Below are positions 48,882 to 57,312 of a DNA stretch of 64,000 nt, in pieces. The DNA is from Alphaproteobacteria bacterium (lineage in GTDB: Bacteria; Pseudomonadota; Alphaproteobacteria; UBA6615): assembly GCA_011087645.1 (NCBI GenBank), contig JAALLF010000005.1, positions 266,903-330,902 on the forward strand, in the 5' to 3' direction. Under the pieces are notes generated by a model that saw only the letters and a program-made list of their open reading frames with translations, was not told where the DNA came from and searched no databases. A program made the position numbers and the translations under genes. Within the stretch, counting starts at the first letter, position 1. Each line of letters starts with the position of its first letter.

Positions 48882-49394
48882 TCAATCAATCATGTGGCCG
48901 CCACCATCGCCGAGCTCGGACTCGCCTCTGGTGCGGGCGAGTTCGATGAGCCGAAGCGTGTAGCGAATGGCGACCAGGCCCATGGCGATGGGCAGGCAGG
49001 CATAATAGTAAACGATGGGGATGCGCAGGGTGCTGGCGCTGCGTTCGTCGAGCAGTATGGCGAAATCCACCACCAGATAGCCCGACCACACCATGGCGAC
49101 GCAGAACGCGATACCGACCACCAGGTTGAAGGTTTCGGCGCCAATGCGGATGCGCCGCGGCAATATTCGGACAATCAGATCGGCGCGCACATGGCGGTGC
49201 TCGCCGGCCAGCGCGCTGGCGCTGAGCATGACCGCCCAGATCACCAGAAAAATGGTCACTTCCCCGGCCCAATCCGGCGCCAGTTGCGGCAGCAAAAACC
49301 GCGCCAGCATGCCGTACATAAACACCGCCAGCGCGGCGACGGCGATCGCCGCGACCAGCCATTGTTCCACCCGGTTCCACCACTGGATCACCAT
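48882..49394 (-). CDS. dctQ: TRAP transporter small permease DctQ
   Basis: A 170-residue protein with four hydrophobic helices (WLVAAIAVAALAVFMYGMLA, VTIFLVIWAVMLSASALAGE, NLVVGIAFCVAMVWSGYLVV and YYACLPIAMGLVAIRY). The EHRHVRADL stretch after helix 2 is the usual DctQ signature. It partners DctM. It lies 93 bases downstream of dctP across a strong hairpin. Confidence 0.88.
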   Translation of the reverse strand: MVIQWWNRVEQWLVAAIAVAALAVFMYGMLARFLLPQLAPDWAGEVTIFLVIWAVMLSASALAGEHRHVRADLIVRILPRRIRIGAETFNLVVGIAFCVAMVWSGYLVVDFAILLDERSASTLRIPIVYYYACLPIAMGLVAIRYTLRLIELARTRGESELGDGGGHMID

Positions 49395-49424
49395 GGCAGT
49401 TTCAGCGCTTTCATGAAGGGAAAG

Positions 49425-49465
49425 AAATATATTGGCCGGACCGGCAGACGCGCCGGTCCGGCCAA
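49425..49465 (-). terminator. Strong hairpin between dctP and dctQM
   Basis: TTGGCCGGACCGGC (49432-49445) pairs over all fourteen positions with GCCGGTCCGGCCAA (49452-49465) around the loop AGACGC. On the transcribed strand it is followed by ATATATTTCTTT. It probably attenuates transcription or protects the dctP 3' end, so the receptor is made in excess of the permease. Confidence 0.6.
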
Positions 49466-49487
49466 CATGATGTGACCGTAGCCGCCG

Positions 49488-50492
49488 CTACTTCAGCGCT
49501 GCGGCAACACGTCCGACGAATTCAGGGTCCATCTCCAGCTGCTTGACGATGGCGTCCTGCTGACCCAACAGCTTCGTGCGCATGGCCGCCAGATCGGCCG
49601 TCGACGCTTCGATCGTGGTGACGCCGTTCTTGGTGCCTTCGATCTGCGCGTCGGCCTGACGTTTCTCGGCCAACTTACGCGCCGGTCCGACGGTTTCGGC
49701 CCAGGTGTTGGTGATGATGTCGCGAACTTCGGGGCTCAGCTTGTCCCACTGTACCTGGCTGACCATCGGCACATATTGCAGAAACGCCTGCTGGTCGTTG
49801 TAGGCGAACTTCACACCGGAATCCCACAGCTTGGCGCTGCGTGAGGATTCGTGGGTCGTCATCAAACCGTCGACGGTCCCTTGCGTCAGAGCCAAAGGCA
49901 CGTCGCCGAAGGGGATCGACACCGGGTTGGTGCCGAAGACTTTAAAGCGCGCCACGGTCGCCGCGCCCGGCGGTGTGCGGAACTTCATGCCGGCCATGTC
50001 GGCATGGGACTTGATCTCTTTACCGGTCGTGAAAATCGTGCCGTAGCCCAGATCCATAAAGTCGCCGACGATCTTGACCCGCAGTTTCTTCTCTAAGCGG
50101 TCCTTCATTTCGTCACCCAGCGGGCCGTCCCAAACGCCATAAATCTGCGCGCGGGTGGCGCCATAGAACATGGGCAGATCGGGGATCAGCGCGTTGGGCT
50201 CGAATTTGCCCATCTGCCACAGGCCGGGCACGCCCATTTCCAAAGTGCCTTGCGCCAAAGCTTTGGGGATATCGGGTCCCTTGAAGAGCTGGTTGGCCGG
50301 GAAGACTTCGACTTCCAATTCGCCTTCCGTGCGTTCCTTCAACTTGCTGATAAAGCCTTCCAGGGAAATGTTGCGAACGTGGTTCGGCCCTGTCGAAAGC
50401 GCGAGTTTAAATTTTGTCGGTTCTGCCTGACCGGCGACCGGTGTTCCGACCAGGACGGCAAGTCCCAGTGCGGCGGCTAGCATTTTTTTCAT
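49488..50492 (-). CDS. dctP: TRAP transporter solute-binding protein DctP
   Basis: A 334-residue periplasmic receptor. The signal peptide (MKKMLAAALGLAVLVGTPVA, cleavage near GQAEPT) is followed by the fold landmarks FKLALSTGPNHVRNISLEGF, LFKGPDIPKALAQGTLEMGV, the ligand-arginine segment MAGMKFRTPPGAATVARFKV and ALTQGTVDGLMTTHES. The ATG at 50492 has GGGAGG upstream. It leads the TRAP operon and is divergent from the CoA-pathway genes, so the ligand is probably the dicarboxylate those enzymes use. Confidence 0.9.
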   Translation of the reverse strand: MKKMLAAALGLAVLVGTPVAGQAEPTKFKLALSTGPNHVRNISLEGFISKLKERTEGELEVEVFPANQLFKGPDIPKALAQGTLEMGVPGLWQMGKFEPNALIPDLPMFYGATRAQIYGVWDGPLGDEMKDRLEKKLRVKIVGDFMDLGYGTIFTTGKEIKSHADMAGMKFRTPPGAATVARFKVFGTNPVSIPFGDVPLALTQGTVDGLMTTHESSRSAKLWDSGVKFAYNDQQAFLQYVPMVSQVQWDKLSPEVRDIITNTWAETVGPARKLAEKRQADAQIEGTKNGVTTIEASTADLAAMRTKLLGQQDAIVKQLEMDPEFVGRVAAALK

Positions 50493-50549
50493 TGTGTCCT
50501 CCCAAGGATTTTGTCGCGACGAATTGGTCACGGGCAAAGCTAAAACATG

Positions 50550-50589
50550 TTGACGTTACATCCCATGCAACTATAGTTGTACGGACAAC
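50550..50589 (+). promoter_or_regulatory. Divergent promoter with two inverted repeats
   Basis: TTGACG (50550-50555) and TATAGT (50572-50577) are sixteen bases apart and would start transcription near 50584, forty bases before the lyase gene. CAACTATAGTTG (50568-50579) is a perfect palindrome over the -10 box, and GTTGTACGGACAAC (50576-50589) is an inverted repeat over the start site. Such sites suit the GntR repressor at 54421, which is the only regulator in the cluster. Confidence 0.55.
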
Positions 50590-50623
50590 CGGACAAGTCA
50601 ATCATATTTTCATCTCGGACCCC

Positions 50624-51487
50624 ATGCCGCAGTTAGCCGTAAATTATCGAAGCATCCTTTTTGTCCCCGCGACCCGGCCCGAGCGCGTGCCGAAAGCCGC
50701 CGCTACCGGGGCCGATGCGGTGTGCGTCGACCTCGAAGACGCCGTGGCGCTGAGCGATAAGGACAGCGCCCGCTCGGCGTCCTGGGATCAACTCGGCGTC
50801 CTGCGCTCGCTGGGGGTGCAGAGCATTCTGCGCATCAACGCGCTGACCACCCGCGACGGTCTGCACGACATGGCGGCCCTGATCGATAGCCCGACCGCGC
50901 CCGACAGTCTATTCGTGCCCAAATGCGATAGTGCGGAGGAAGTGCATTGGATCGACAGCCTGTTGGCCGATCGCCATCAGGATATGAAAATTCTACCGAT
51001 TATCGAGACTACGATCGGGCTGAGCAACGCCGCGGCGATTGCCGGCGCCAGCCCGCGGGTTGCCGGTATGGGTTTCGGCTCGGCGGATTATTCGGCGGAA
51101 ATCGGCTCGGACATGGGTTGGGATGCGTTGGCCTACGGGCGCGGCCGCATCGTCGCCGCGGCCGGCCAGCACGGCGTTGCGGCCATCGACGGGGTGTGGC
51201 TCGATTACCGCGACGATGACGGCTTGCGCGGCGAAGCCGAACGGGTCGAGACAATGGGCTTTAGCGGAAAAATCGCCATTCACCCGCAACAGGTCGCGGT
51301 GATCAACCAGGTGTTCACGCCCAGCGACGAGGCGATTGCGAGTGCCCGGCGCATTGTTGCGGCAGCCGAGGCGGCTGGCGGCGGGGTAACCACGGTCGAC
51401 GGACAGATGATCGATTATCCGGTGGTGCAATCGGCGCGGCGCGTGGTCGCCATCGCTGAACATGTGGCGGCAAGTTCAGAAAAATAA
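50624..51487 (+). CDS. HpcH/HpaI-type CoA-ester lyase (CitE-like)
   Basis: A 287-residue lyase. The N-terminus has YRSILFVPATRPERVPKAAA, the acid/metal region GADAVCVDLEDAVALSDKDS, the catalytic arginine in LRINALTTRDG, the metal glutamate in LPIIETTIGLSNAAAI and the fold segment GFGSADYSAEIG. Members cleave citramalyl-CoA or beta-methylmalyl-CoA to small acids. It is the first gene of the divergent CoA operon and would catalyse the terminal cleavage. Start at 50624; longer frames enter the regulatory region. Confidence 0.85.
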   Translation: MPQLAVNYRSILFVPATRPERVPKAAATGADAVCVDLEDAVALSDKDSARSASWDQLGVLRSLGVQSILRINALTTRDGLHDMAALIDSPTAPDSLFVPKCDSAEEVHWIDSLLADRHQDMKILPIIETTIGLSNAAAIAGASPRVAGMGFGSADYSAEIGSDMGWDALAYGRGRIVAAAGQHGVAAIDGVWLDYRDDDGLRGEAERVETMGFSGKIAIHPQQVAVINQVFTPSDEAIASARRIVAAAEAAGGGVTTVDGQMIDYPVVQSARRVVAIAEHVAASSEK

Positions 51488-51502
51488 CAGGGAGAGAAAA
51501 TC

Positions 51503-52021
51503 ATGACTTATGGCCATAAGGAAGTCGGGCCCCAGCGTTATCGCGAGGATATCGGCCGCTACTATGAAGACTTTACCGTCGGCGATGTCTACGAGCACCG
51601 GCCCGGGCGCACCATCACCGAAGTCGACAATAGCTGGTTCACGCTGCTGACCATGAATACCCACCCGCTGCATTTCGACGCCGAATACGCGGCCAAGAGC
51701 GAGTTCGGCAAGCCCCTGGTCAACAGCGCGTTCACCTTGTCGGTCGTCGCCGGCATGAGCGTGAGCGACACCAGCCAGAAGACCATCGCCAATTTGGGCT
51801 GGAAAGAGATCAAGCTGACCGCCCCGGTCTTCGCCGGCGACACCATCTACGCCGAAAGCGAAGTGCTGGAGATGCGCGAATCTAAATCGCGGCCCACCGC
51901 CGGCATCGTCACCGTGGAGACCCGCGGCGTGAAGGCCGATGGCACCTTGTTCATGTCTTTCGTGCGCTCGTTCCTTATTCCCAAGACCGGGCATGCGGTC
52001 GACGACGCCGCCAACTATTAG
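51503..52021 (+). CDS. MaoC-family enoyl-CoA hydratase
   Basis: A 172-residue hot-dog hydratase. The central hot-dog helix carries FTLLTMNTHPLHFDAEYAAK, then FGKPLVNSAFTLSVVAGMSV. The acid-base histidine lies in NTHPLHFD. Single-domain MaoC proteins hydrate enoyl-CoA such as mesaconyl- or itaconyl-type esters. It follows the lyase after fifteen bases and its stop is followed by the acyl-CoA dehydrogenase, so it fits between dehydrogenation and cleavage in one pathway. Confidence 0.85.
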   Translation: MTYGHKEVGPQRYREDIGRYYEDFTVGDVYEHRPGRTITEVDNSWFTLLTMNTHPLHFDAEYAAKSEFGKPLVNSAFTLSVVAGMSVSDTSQKTIANLGWKEIKLTAPVFAGDTIYAESEVLEMRESKSRPTAGIVTVETRGVKADGTLFMSFVRSFLIPKTGHAVDDAANY

Positions 52022-52035
52022 CCGGATCGATTGAA

Positions 52036-53196
52036 ATGGACGACTATCCCCTGCCGGAGCAAGACCGGCTGATGCTCGACTCCCTCGAGCGTTTCCTCGA
52101 GCGTGACGTTGCGCCTTACGTTCGCGATTTTGAAGACCCGGACATCTACCCGAAAGACATGGTCGATGGCATGGCCGAGATGGGCCTGTTCGGCGTCACC
52201 ATCCCGGAAGAGTATGGCGGGCTTGGCCTGCAATGCCTGACCTATGCGCGCATCACCGAGACCGTCAGCCGCACTTGGATGTCGCTTAGCGGCACCTTTA
52301 GTTCGCATCTCATCATGGCCGAGGCGATCCGCCGGTTCGGCACCGATGCCCAGCGCGAGAAGTGGCTGCCCAAATTTGCCAGCGGGGAAATCCGCGGCGG
52401 TATATCACTGACCGAGCCCGATGCTGGCACCGATCTGCAGGCGATCACCACGCGCGCGGTGCGCGACGGCGATAGCTATATCGTCAACGGCGCCAAGATG
52501 TGGGCCACCAACAGCCATGAGGGCGACATTCTGGCTGTGCTGGTCAAAACCGACCCGGATGCGCAGCCACGCCACGCCGGCATCAGCCTATTGCTGATCG
52601 AGCAGGGAACACCTGGGTTTCCGCAGCCTAAGAAACTGCGCAAGCTGGGCTATCGCGGCGTCGATACCGGTGAGCCGGTGTTCGAGAATTGCCGGGTGCC
52701 GGCGGAAAACCTCATCGGCGAGGTGGAGGGCGAGGGCTTCAAGCAGATCATGTCGGGGCTCGAGCTGGGCCGTATCAACGTCGCCGCCCGCGGTGTCGGC
52801 GTGGCCCAGGCCGCGCTCGATCTTGCCGTACGCTATTCGCAAGAACGCCACACCTTCGGCAAGCCGATCTGCCAGCACCAGGCGATCCAGCTAAAACTGG
52901 CCGATATGGCGACCCGGGTTGAGGCGGCGCGTCTGCTCACCTACCGCGCCGCCATGGCCTACGACACCGGTGCGCGCAGCGACATGGAGGCCGGCATGGC
53001 GAAACTGTTCGCCACCGAAGCGGCGGTGGAGAACTCGATCGAGTCCATGCGTATCCATGGCGGCTATGGCTATTCCAAGGAGTTCGATGTCGAGCGGCTC
53101 TACCGTGACGCGCCGCTGTTGGCGATCGGTGAGGGCACCAACGAGCTGCAACGCATCGTCATCGCCCGCCAGTTGATCGCGCGAAACCCGATCTAG
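52036..53196 (+). CDS. Acyl-CoA dehydrogenase
   Basis: A 386-residue flavoenzyme. The N-terminal helices are followed by the FAD/substrate loop GGISLTEPDAGTDLQAITTR and NGAKMWATNSHEGD. The C-terminal part has YSQERHTFGKPICQHQAIQL, then IHGGYGYSKEFDVERLYRD and the catalytic glutamate in LLAIGEGTNELQRIVIAR. All key elements of an active FAD enzyme are visible. In this context it probably oxidises a branched succinyl-CoA to the corresponding enoyl-CoA, giving the substrate of the MaoC hydratase; a general butyryl-CoA-type role remains possible. Confidence 0.9.
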   Translation: MDDYPLPEQDRLMLDSLERFLERDVAPYVRDFEDPDIYPKDMVDGMAEMGLFGVTIPEEYGGLGLQCLTYARITETVSRTWMSLSGTFSSHLIMAEAIRRFGTDAQREKWLPKFASGEIRGGISLTEPDAGTDLQAITTRAVRDGDSYIVNGAKMWATNSHEGDILAVLVKTDPDAQPRHAGISLLLIEQGTPGFPQPKKLRKLGYRGVDTGEPVFENCRVPAENLIGEVEGEGFKQIMSGLELGRINVAARGVGVAQAALDLAVRYSQERHTFGKPICQHQAIQLKLADMATRVEAARLLTYRAAMAYDTGARSDMEAGMAKLFATEAAVENSIESMRIHGGYGYSKEFDVERLYRDAPLLAIGEGTNELQRIVIARQLIARNPI

Positions 53197-53224
53197 TGCC
53201 CGATTTAGTTAAGGAGCCTATGAG

Positions 53225-54424
53225 ATGTTGCCGCTGACCGGCCTTCGCATCGTCACTGTTGAGCAATATGGCGCCGGCCCGTTCGGCACTCAGCAATTGG
53301 CCGATCTGGGCGCTGAAGTGATCAAGGTCGAAGACGCGGCCTTGGGCGGCGACGTATCGCGCTCGATCGGGCCCTATTTCGTCGAGGGCGACGATAGCGA
53401 CGCCGCCAGCCTGCTGTTCCAGGGCCTCAACCGCAACAAGCGCAGCATCGCGCTCGATCTCGCCAGCGAGGGCGGGCGGCTTGTGTTCCACGATCTGGTG
53501 CGCACCGCCGACGCGGTCGCCGGCAATAATCGCGGCGACGTACAGGAAAAGCTGGGGCTGACCTATGCCGAGCTTGGCCAGGTAAAGCCGACCATCGTTT
53601 GCGCCCATCTGACGGGATATGGCCGCGAGGGCGAGCGCGCCAAATGGCCGGGCTACGACTATTTGATGCAGGCGGAGACCGGTTATTTCTCGGTGACCGG
53701 CGAACCCGATGGTCCCCCGGCGCGTATGGGTCTGTCGGTCGTGGATTTCATGGCCGGCACCTATATGGCGTTCGCCATCGTCTCCAGCGTGTTGAACGCG
53801 CGCGACACCGGCCAGGGGCGCGATGTCGATATCACCCTGTTCGATACCGCGCTCTATAACCTGAACTATCTGGCGACCTGGTATCTCGGGGCGGACCACA
53901 ATCAGGGCCGCGAGCCGCGTTCATCCCATCCCGTTCTGACGCCGTGTCAGCTTTACAAGACCGGCGACGGGTGGATTTATTTAATGTGTAACAAGGAAAA
54001 GTTCTGGGGCGTGCTGTGCGACAAGATCGGCCGGCCGGAATGGGCCGACGACGCTCGCTTCAGCCGGTTCCCGGACCGCTTGGAACACCGCGCCCTGTTG
54101 ACCGACATGCTCGACGAGGCACTGTCGGCGAAGACCACCGCCGCGTGGATGGATGAATTCGCCGGCGCGGTGCCCGCCGCCCCCTTAAACGATGTCGCCC
54201 ACGCCCTGGAAAATCCCTTCGTCACCGAGCGCGGGCGCGTCCAGCAGGTCGTGCAGCCCGGCGGACAGGCGGTTCGCGTTTTGGCGCCGCCGATCCAGTT
54301 CCCCGGTGAAACCTACGATTTGCAACCGGCGCCGACCCTGGGCGGCGATACCGACGACCTGTTGGACGAACTCGGCTACGACGCCAAGACGCAAGCGCAG
54401 TTGCGCGAAAATGGCGTGGGATGA
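53225..54424 (+). CDS. Class III (CaiB/BaiF) CoA-transferase
   Basis: A 399-residue enzyme. The N-terminal domain opens LTGLRIVTVEQYGAGPFGTQ with LADLGAEVIKVEDAALG, then SIALDLASEGGRLVFHDLV. The catalytic aspartate is in RMGLSVVDFMAGTYMAFAI. A second domain contains FAGAVPAAPLNDVAHALENP. It moves CoA from a donor thioester to the incoming acid. AAGGAG precedes its ATG. As the only activating enzyme of the cluster it probably primes the imported dicarboxylate. Its stop overlaps the GntR start by four bases. Confidence 0.9.
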   Translation: MLPLTGLRIVTVEQYGAGPFGTQQLADLGAEVIKVEDAALGGDVSRSIGPYFVEGDDSDAASLLFQGLNRNKRSIALDLASEGGRLVFHDLVRTADAVAGNNRGDVQEKLGLTYAELGQVKPTIVCAHLTGYGREGERAKWPGYDYLMQAETGYFSVTGEPDGPPARMGLSVVDFMAGTYMAFAIVSSVLNARDTGQGRDVDITLFDTALYNLNYLATWYLGADHNQGREPRSSHPVLTPCQLYKTGDGWIYLMCNKEKFWGVLCDKIGRPEWADDARFSRFPDRLEHRALLTDMLDEALSAKTTAAWMDEFAGAVPAAPLNDVAHALENPFVTERGRVQQVVQPGGQAVRVLAPPIQFPGETYDLQPAPTLGGDTDDLLDELGYDAKTQAQLRENGVG

Positions 54425-55179
54425 GCGACGTCGCGCAAATCGCCAAGTCGCCGCCGCGCTATATCCTGATGGCCCAGCGGCTGGTCGCCGAAATCACCGA
54501 GGGCCGCCACCCGGTGGGAAGCCTGCTGCCCACCGAAGCGACCTTGTGTACTCAATATGGCGTCAGCCGCCACACGGTCCGCGAGGCGATCAGGGAAGTG
54601 CAGGCCTTGGGACTTGTCGCCCGCCGTCAGGGCGTCGGCACTCGGGTGATCTCGTTGACCCCGTCGCGCGGCTATTCGCACATGCTGGCCTCGGTCGACG
54701 ATTTGTTGCGTTTCGCCACCGGCACGAGGCTGGTCCATGTGACGTCCGAAGAGGTGGTCGCCGATACCGAGCTGGCCGCCGCTGGACAATTCCAACCGGG
54801 TCAGAAACTCATCCGGTTCGAGGCCCTGCGCGTGCCCAGCAACGACATCGAGGCCCCGCCGCTGGCCTGGACTGAACTCTACGTGATCGATACCTACGCC
54901 GGCATCCGCGACGATATCGGCGTCAAGGAAGGCGCCGTGGGCTGGCAGATCGAGCAGCGCTACGGCGTGCGCATCATGGAAATTCAACAGGAAATCAACG
55001 CCGTCGCTGTCGGCGAGGCGCTGGCCTCACGCGTTCAAGTGCCTGCCGACAGCCCGGCGCTGCGCGTCGAGCGTTGGTATATCGGCGACGACGGCCAGGT
55101 GTTCGAATATGCGGTCAGCGTAAACCCGGAAAACCGCTATTCGTTTTCCATGCGCCTGACCCGCGACATGGCGGGCTGA
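54421..55179 (+). CDS. GntR family regulator (HutC subfamily)
   Basis: A 252-residue regulator. The winged helix covers RYILMAQRLVAEITEGRHPV, GSLLPTEATLCTQYGVSRHT and VREAIREVQALGLVARRQGV. The C-terminal UTRA domain spans about 95-245, ending YAVSVNPENRYSFSMRLTRD. The ATG overlaps the CoA-transferase stop (ATGA), so it is the last gene of the operon. It probably represses the divergent promoter at 50550-50589 and responds to a CoA thioester or free acid of the pathway. Confidence 0.88.
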   Translation: MSDVAQIAKSPPRYILMAQRLVAEITEGRHPVGSLLPTEATLCTQYGVSRHTVREAIREVQALGLVARRQGVGTRVISLTPSRGYSHMLASVDDLLRFATGTRLVHVTSEEVVADTELAAAGQFQPGQKLIRFEALRVPSNDIEAPPLAWTELYVIDTYAGIRDDIGVKEGAVGWQIEQRYGVRIMEIQQEINAVAVGEALASRVQVPADSPALRVERWYIGDDGQVFEYAVSVNPENRYSFSMRLTRDMAG

Positions 55180-55196
55180 CGGGGGAACCGTACAGA

Positions 55197-55228
55197 AAAC
55201 GGCGGCGCCGCTCGGGTCGCCGCCGTTT
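55197..55228. terminator. Bidirectional terminator hairpin
   Basis: AAACGGCGGCG (55197-55207) pairs with CGCCGCCGTTT (55218-55228) around a ten-base loop, eleven perfect pairs. Short T runs flank both sides (TTTGATT forward; TTTTCTGT on the reverse strand). It separates the convergent GntR and GST genes. Confidence 0.65.
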
Positions 55229-55249
55229 GATTGAGCTCTCGGATTTGAA

Positions 55250-55888
55250 TTATTCCGGCACCGGCAGAGGCTGGTCGTTTTCCGGGATGTTCCAAGCGCG
55301 TTTCGTTGCCGGACGCTCTAATATCTTCATGTACCAACGGCGTACATTGGGGAAATCGTTGAGGTTGATTTCCTGCCAGTTGTGGCGCGCCGTCCAGGGC
55401 CACACCGCCATGTCGGCGATGGAATAGTCGTCGACGATGAAGTCGCGGCCTTCCAAGCGGCGGTCGAGCACTCCATAGAGCCGCCGCGCTTCCTTCTCGT
55501 AGCGTTCCTGGGCGTATTCAGATTTGCCCGGATTATATTTGGTGAAGTGATGCACCTGGCCGAACATCGGGCCGACGCCGCCCATCTGCCACATCAGCCA
55601 TTCCATGGTGCGCCAATAGACGTCACGGTCTTTGGTGTTGAGGAACTGGCCGGTCTTTTCCGCCAGATACAGCATGATGGCGCCAGTCTCCATCAACGAA
55701 AAATCGTTATTGTCATGGTCGACGATCGCCGGGATGCGGTTGTTCGGGGCGATTTTCAGAAAGTCGGGCTCGAACTGCTCGTCCTTGCCGATATTGACCG
55801 GGATCGTGGTGTAGTCGATGCCGGTCTCCTCAAGCAGGAGCGCCACTTTGCGGCCGTTCGGGGTGTACCAGGTATAGAAATCGATCAT
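55250..55888 (-). CDS. Glutathione S-transferase, YghU/YfcG-like
   Basis: A 212-residue GST. The thioredoxin-like half opens FYTWYTPNGRKVALLLEETG; the TPNG turn, with asparagine rather than a catalytic serine/tyrosine, is typical of the Nu-class (YfcG/YghU) enzymes. Substrate contacts continue through IAPNNRIPAIVDHDNND and SLMETGAIMLYLAEKTGQF. The helical half ends in RPATKRAWNIPENDQPLPV. Nu-class enzymes show disulfide-reductase or peroxidase activity. Convergent with the GntR gene. Confidence 0.85.
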   Translation of the reverse strand: MIDFYTWYTPNGRKVALLLEETGIDYTTIPVNIGKDEQFEPDFLKIAPNNRIPAIVDHDNNDFSLMETGAIMLYLAEKTGQFLNTKDRDVYWRTMEWLMWQMGGVGPMFGQVHHFTKYNPGKSEYAQERYEKEARRLYGVLDRRLEGRDFIVDDYSIADMAVWPWTARHNWQEINLNDFPNVRRWYMKILERPATKRAWNIPENDQPLPVPE

Positions 55889-56027
55889 CGGCGAAACTTT
55901 CCTCGATTTGGATAATTGGGGGTCGCGCTCTGGCGCGCCGGCGGTTTCGGCGCACCCTATGAGGCGCCGGAGCGAGGGTCAATTGGCGGGCCGGCAAAAC
56001 TGCTGTGCGCGGTCATCGGGCTTGGGG

Positions 56028-56438
56028 TCAGCGGCGTTTCCACACAATAACATGGGTGCCGGTGCCCACCGGGGCCTTGCCGGTGAAGGACATGCGCGCG
56101 CCGTCATGTTCGACCGCGCGGACAATCGTTTGGCCCTGAATATTTGGATCCAGCGCGTGTTCGACCTTATGGACCACATTGTCTTCGTCGACATCCCAGG
56201 CGCCGGCATAGTGGATATAGGACGTGAAGGCCTCGAGGCGGTCTTCGTCGGTCGGCCGGTCGGCGGGCAGAAAGCGGTCCTTGGCGTGCACGATGGCCGA
56301 CATATGACCATCGTCGGTATACATGATCATGCCCTGCGCATCGCGCCCCATGGGGTGGGAGCGGCCATCGTCTTCGTCCTCGACATACCATTCGTCGAGC
56401 GTCCAGGCGCCGAGCAGGTCGGCTTTGCTAAGTGGCAT
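56028..56438 (-). CDS. Lipocalin-like domain protein
   Basis: A 136-residue protein without an export signal, starting MPLSKADLLGAWTLDEWYVE at 56438. The strand pattern GRDAQGMIMYTDDGHMSAIV and YIHYAGAWDVDEDNVVHKVE then VRAVEHDGARMSFTGKAPVG matches the small lipocalin-like (PF13924) family. Members are thought to bind small hydrophobic ligands; no catalytic residues are evident. Divergent from the TVP38 gene. Confidence 0.72.
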   Translation of the reverse strand: MPLSKADLLGAWTLDEWYVEDEDDGRSHPMGRDAQGMIMYTDDGHMSAIVHAKDRFLPADRPTDEDRLEAFTSYIHYAGAWDVDEDNVVHKVEHALDPNIQGQTIVRAVEHDGARMSFTGKAPVGTGTHVIVWKRR

Positions 56439-56512
56439 AGGGTTCCCCCGCGTTCTATAGTTTGTCGCGCGGCACGATACGCGGGCGGGCACGGATGCGC
56501 TAGACTGGACAG

Positions 56513-57271
56513 ATGACCACCAGCCCTGATCAAAACGAGCCAATTCTGGACGGTGCCCCGATGTCGCCGGGCCGGCGGCTGCTGCGCTGGTGGCCGATCG
56601 CGGTGCTCATTGTTGGGGTCGCGGCGTTCTTCGGCAGCGGCGCCGACCATTACCTGATGCTGCAAACCCTGCACGATAACCGCATGGATCTGGTGGACTT
56701 CGTCCGTGACTATGGCGTGCTGGCGGTGATCGTCTTTCTCGGCGTCTACGCCACGGCGACCGCGCTGGCCGTGCCCGGCGCGCTGATCTTGACCATCGCC
56801 GGCGGCTTTCTGTTCGGCCCCTGGTGGGGCACAGTCTGGGTGGTGATCGGCGCCACGGTGGGCGCCACGCTGTTGTTTTTGGCCGCGCGCACCACCTTAG
56901 GCGAAGTTCTGCGGGCGCGCGCCGGGCCCATGCTGAAGAAGATCGAGGCGGGGTTTGGCGCGAATGCGTTCAGCTATCTCTTGTCGTTGCGCCTGCTGCC
57001 GGTGTTCCCGTTTTTTGTCGTCAATGTGGTGCCGGCCTTCGTCGGCGTGCCGCTGCGCACCTTCGTGCTGGCGACGGTGCTGGGGATTATCCCCGGCTCG
57101 TTTGTCTTCGCCTCGGTCGGCGCCGGGCTGGGCAGCGTGTTCGAAATGATGATGGAGCCAACCCTGGCGAGCGCCATCACGCCGGAAATCATCATCGCTC
57201 TGGTGGCGCTCGCGGCGCTGGCGCTGCTGCCGATTGTCTGGAAAAAACTCAAGTACCGCGCCGGTATATAG
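56513..57271 (+). CDS. TVP38/TMEM64-family (DedA-like) membrane protein
   Basis: A 252-residue polytopic protein with about six hydrophobic segments. The family core GALILTIAGGFLFGPWWGTV is followed by VIGATVGATLLFLAARTTLG, then RLLPVFPFFVVNVVPAFVGV and FVLATVLGIIPGSFVFAS, which contains the conserved G-x-P-G. DedA/VTT proteins act in lipid scrambling or proton-linked transport at the inner membrane. Probably monocistronic, followed 42 bases later by the aminopeptidase. Confidence 0.87.
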   Translation: MTTSPDQNEPILDGAPMSPGRRLLRWWPIAVLIVGVAAFFGSGADHYLMLQTLHDNRMDLVDFVRDYGVLAVIVFLGVYATATALAVPGALILTIAGGFLFGPWWGTVWVVIGATVGATLLFLAARTTLGEVLRARAGPMLKKIEAGFGANAFSYLLSLRLLPVFPFFVVNVVPAFVGVPLRTFVLATVLGIIPGSFVFASVGAGLGSVFEMMMEPTLASAITPEIIIALVALAALALLPIVWKKLKYRAGI

Positions 57272-57312
57272 CGCCATGATATAGTCCAACCCGTCATAAG
57301 AGGAATTTCCCC

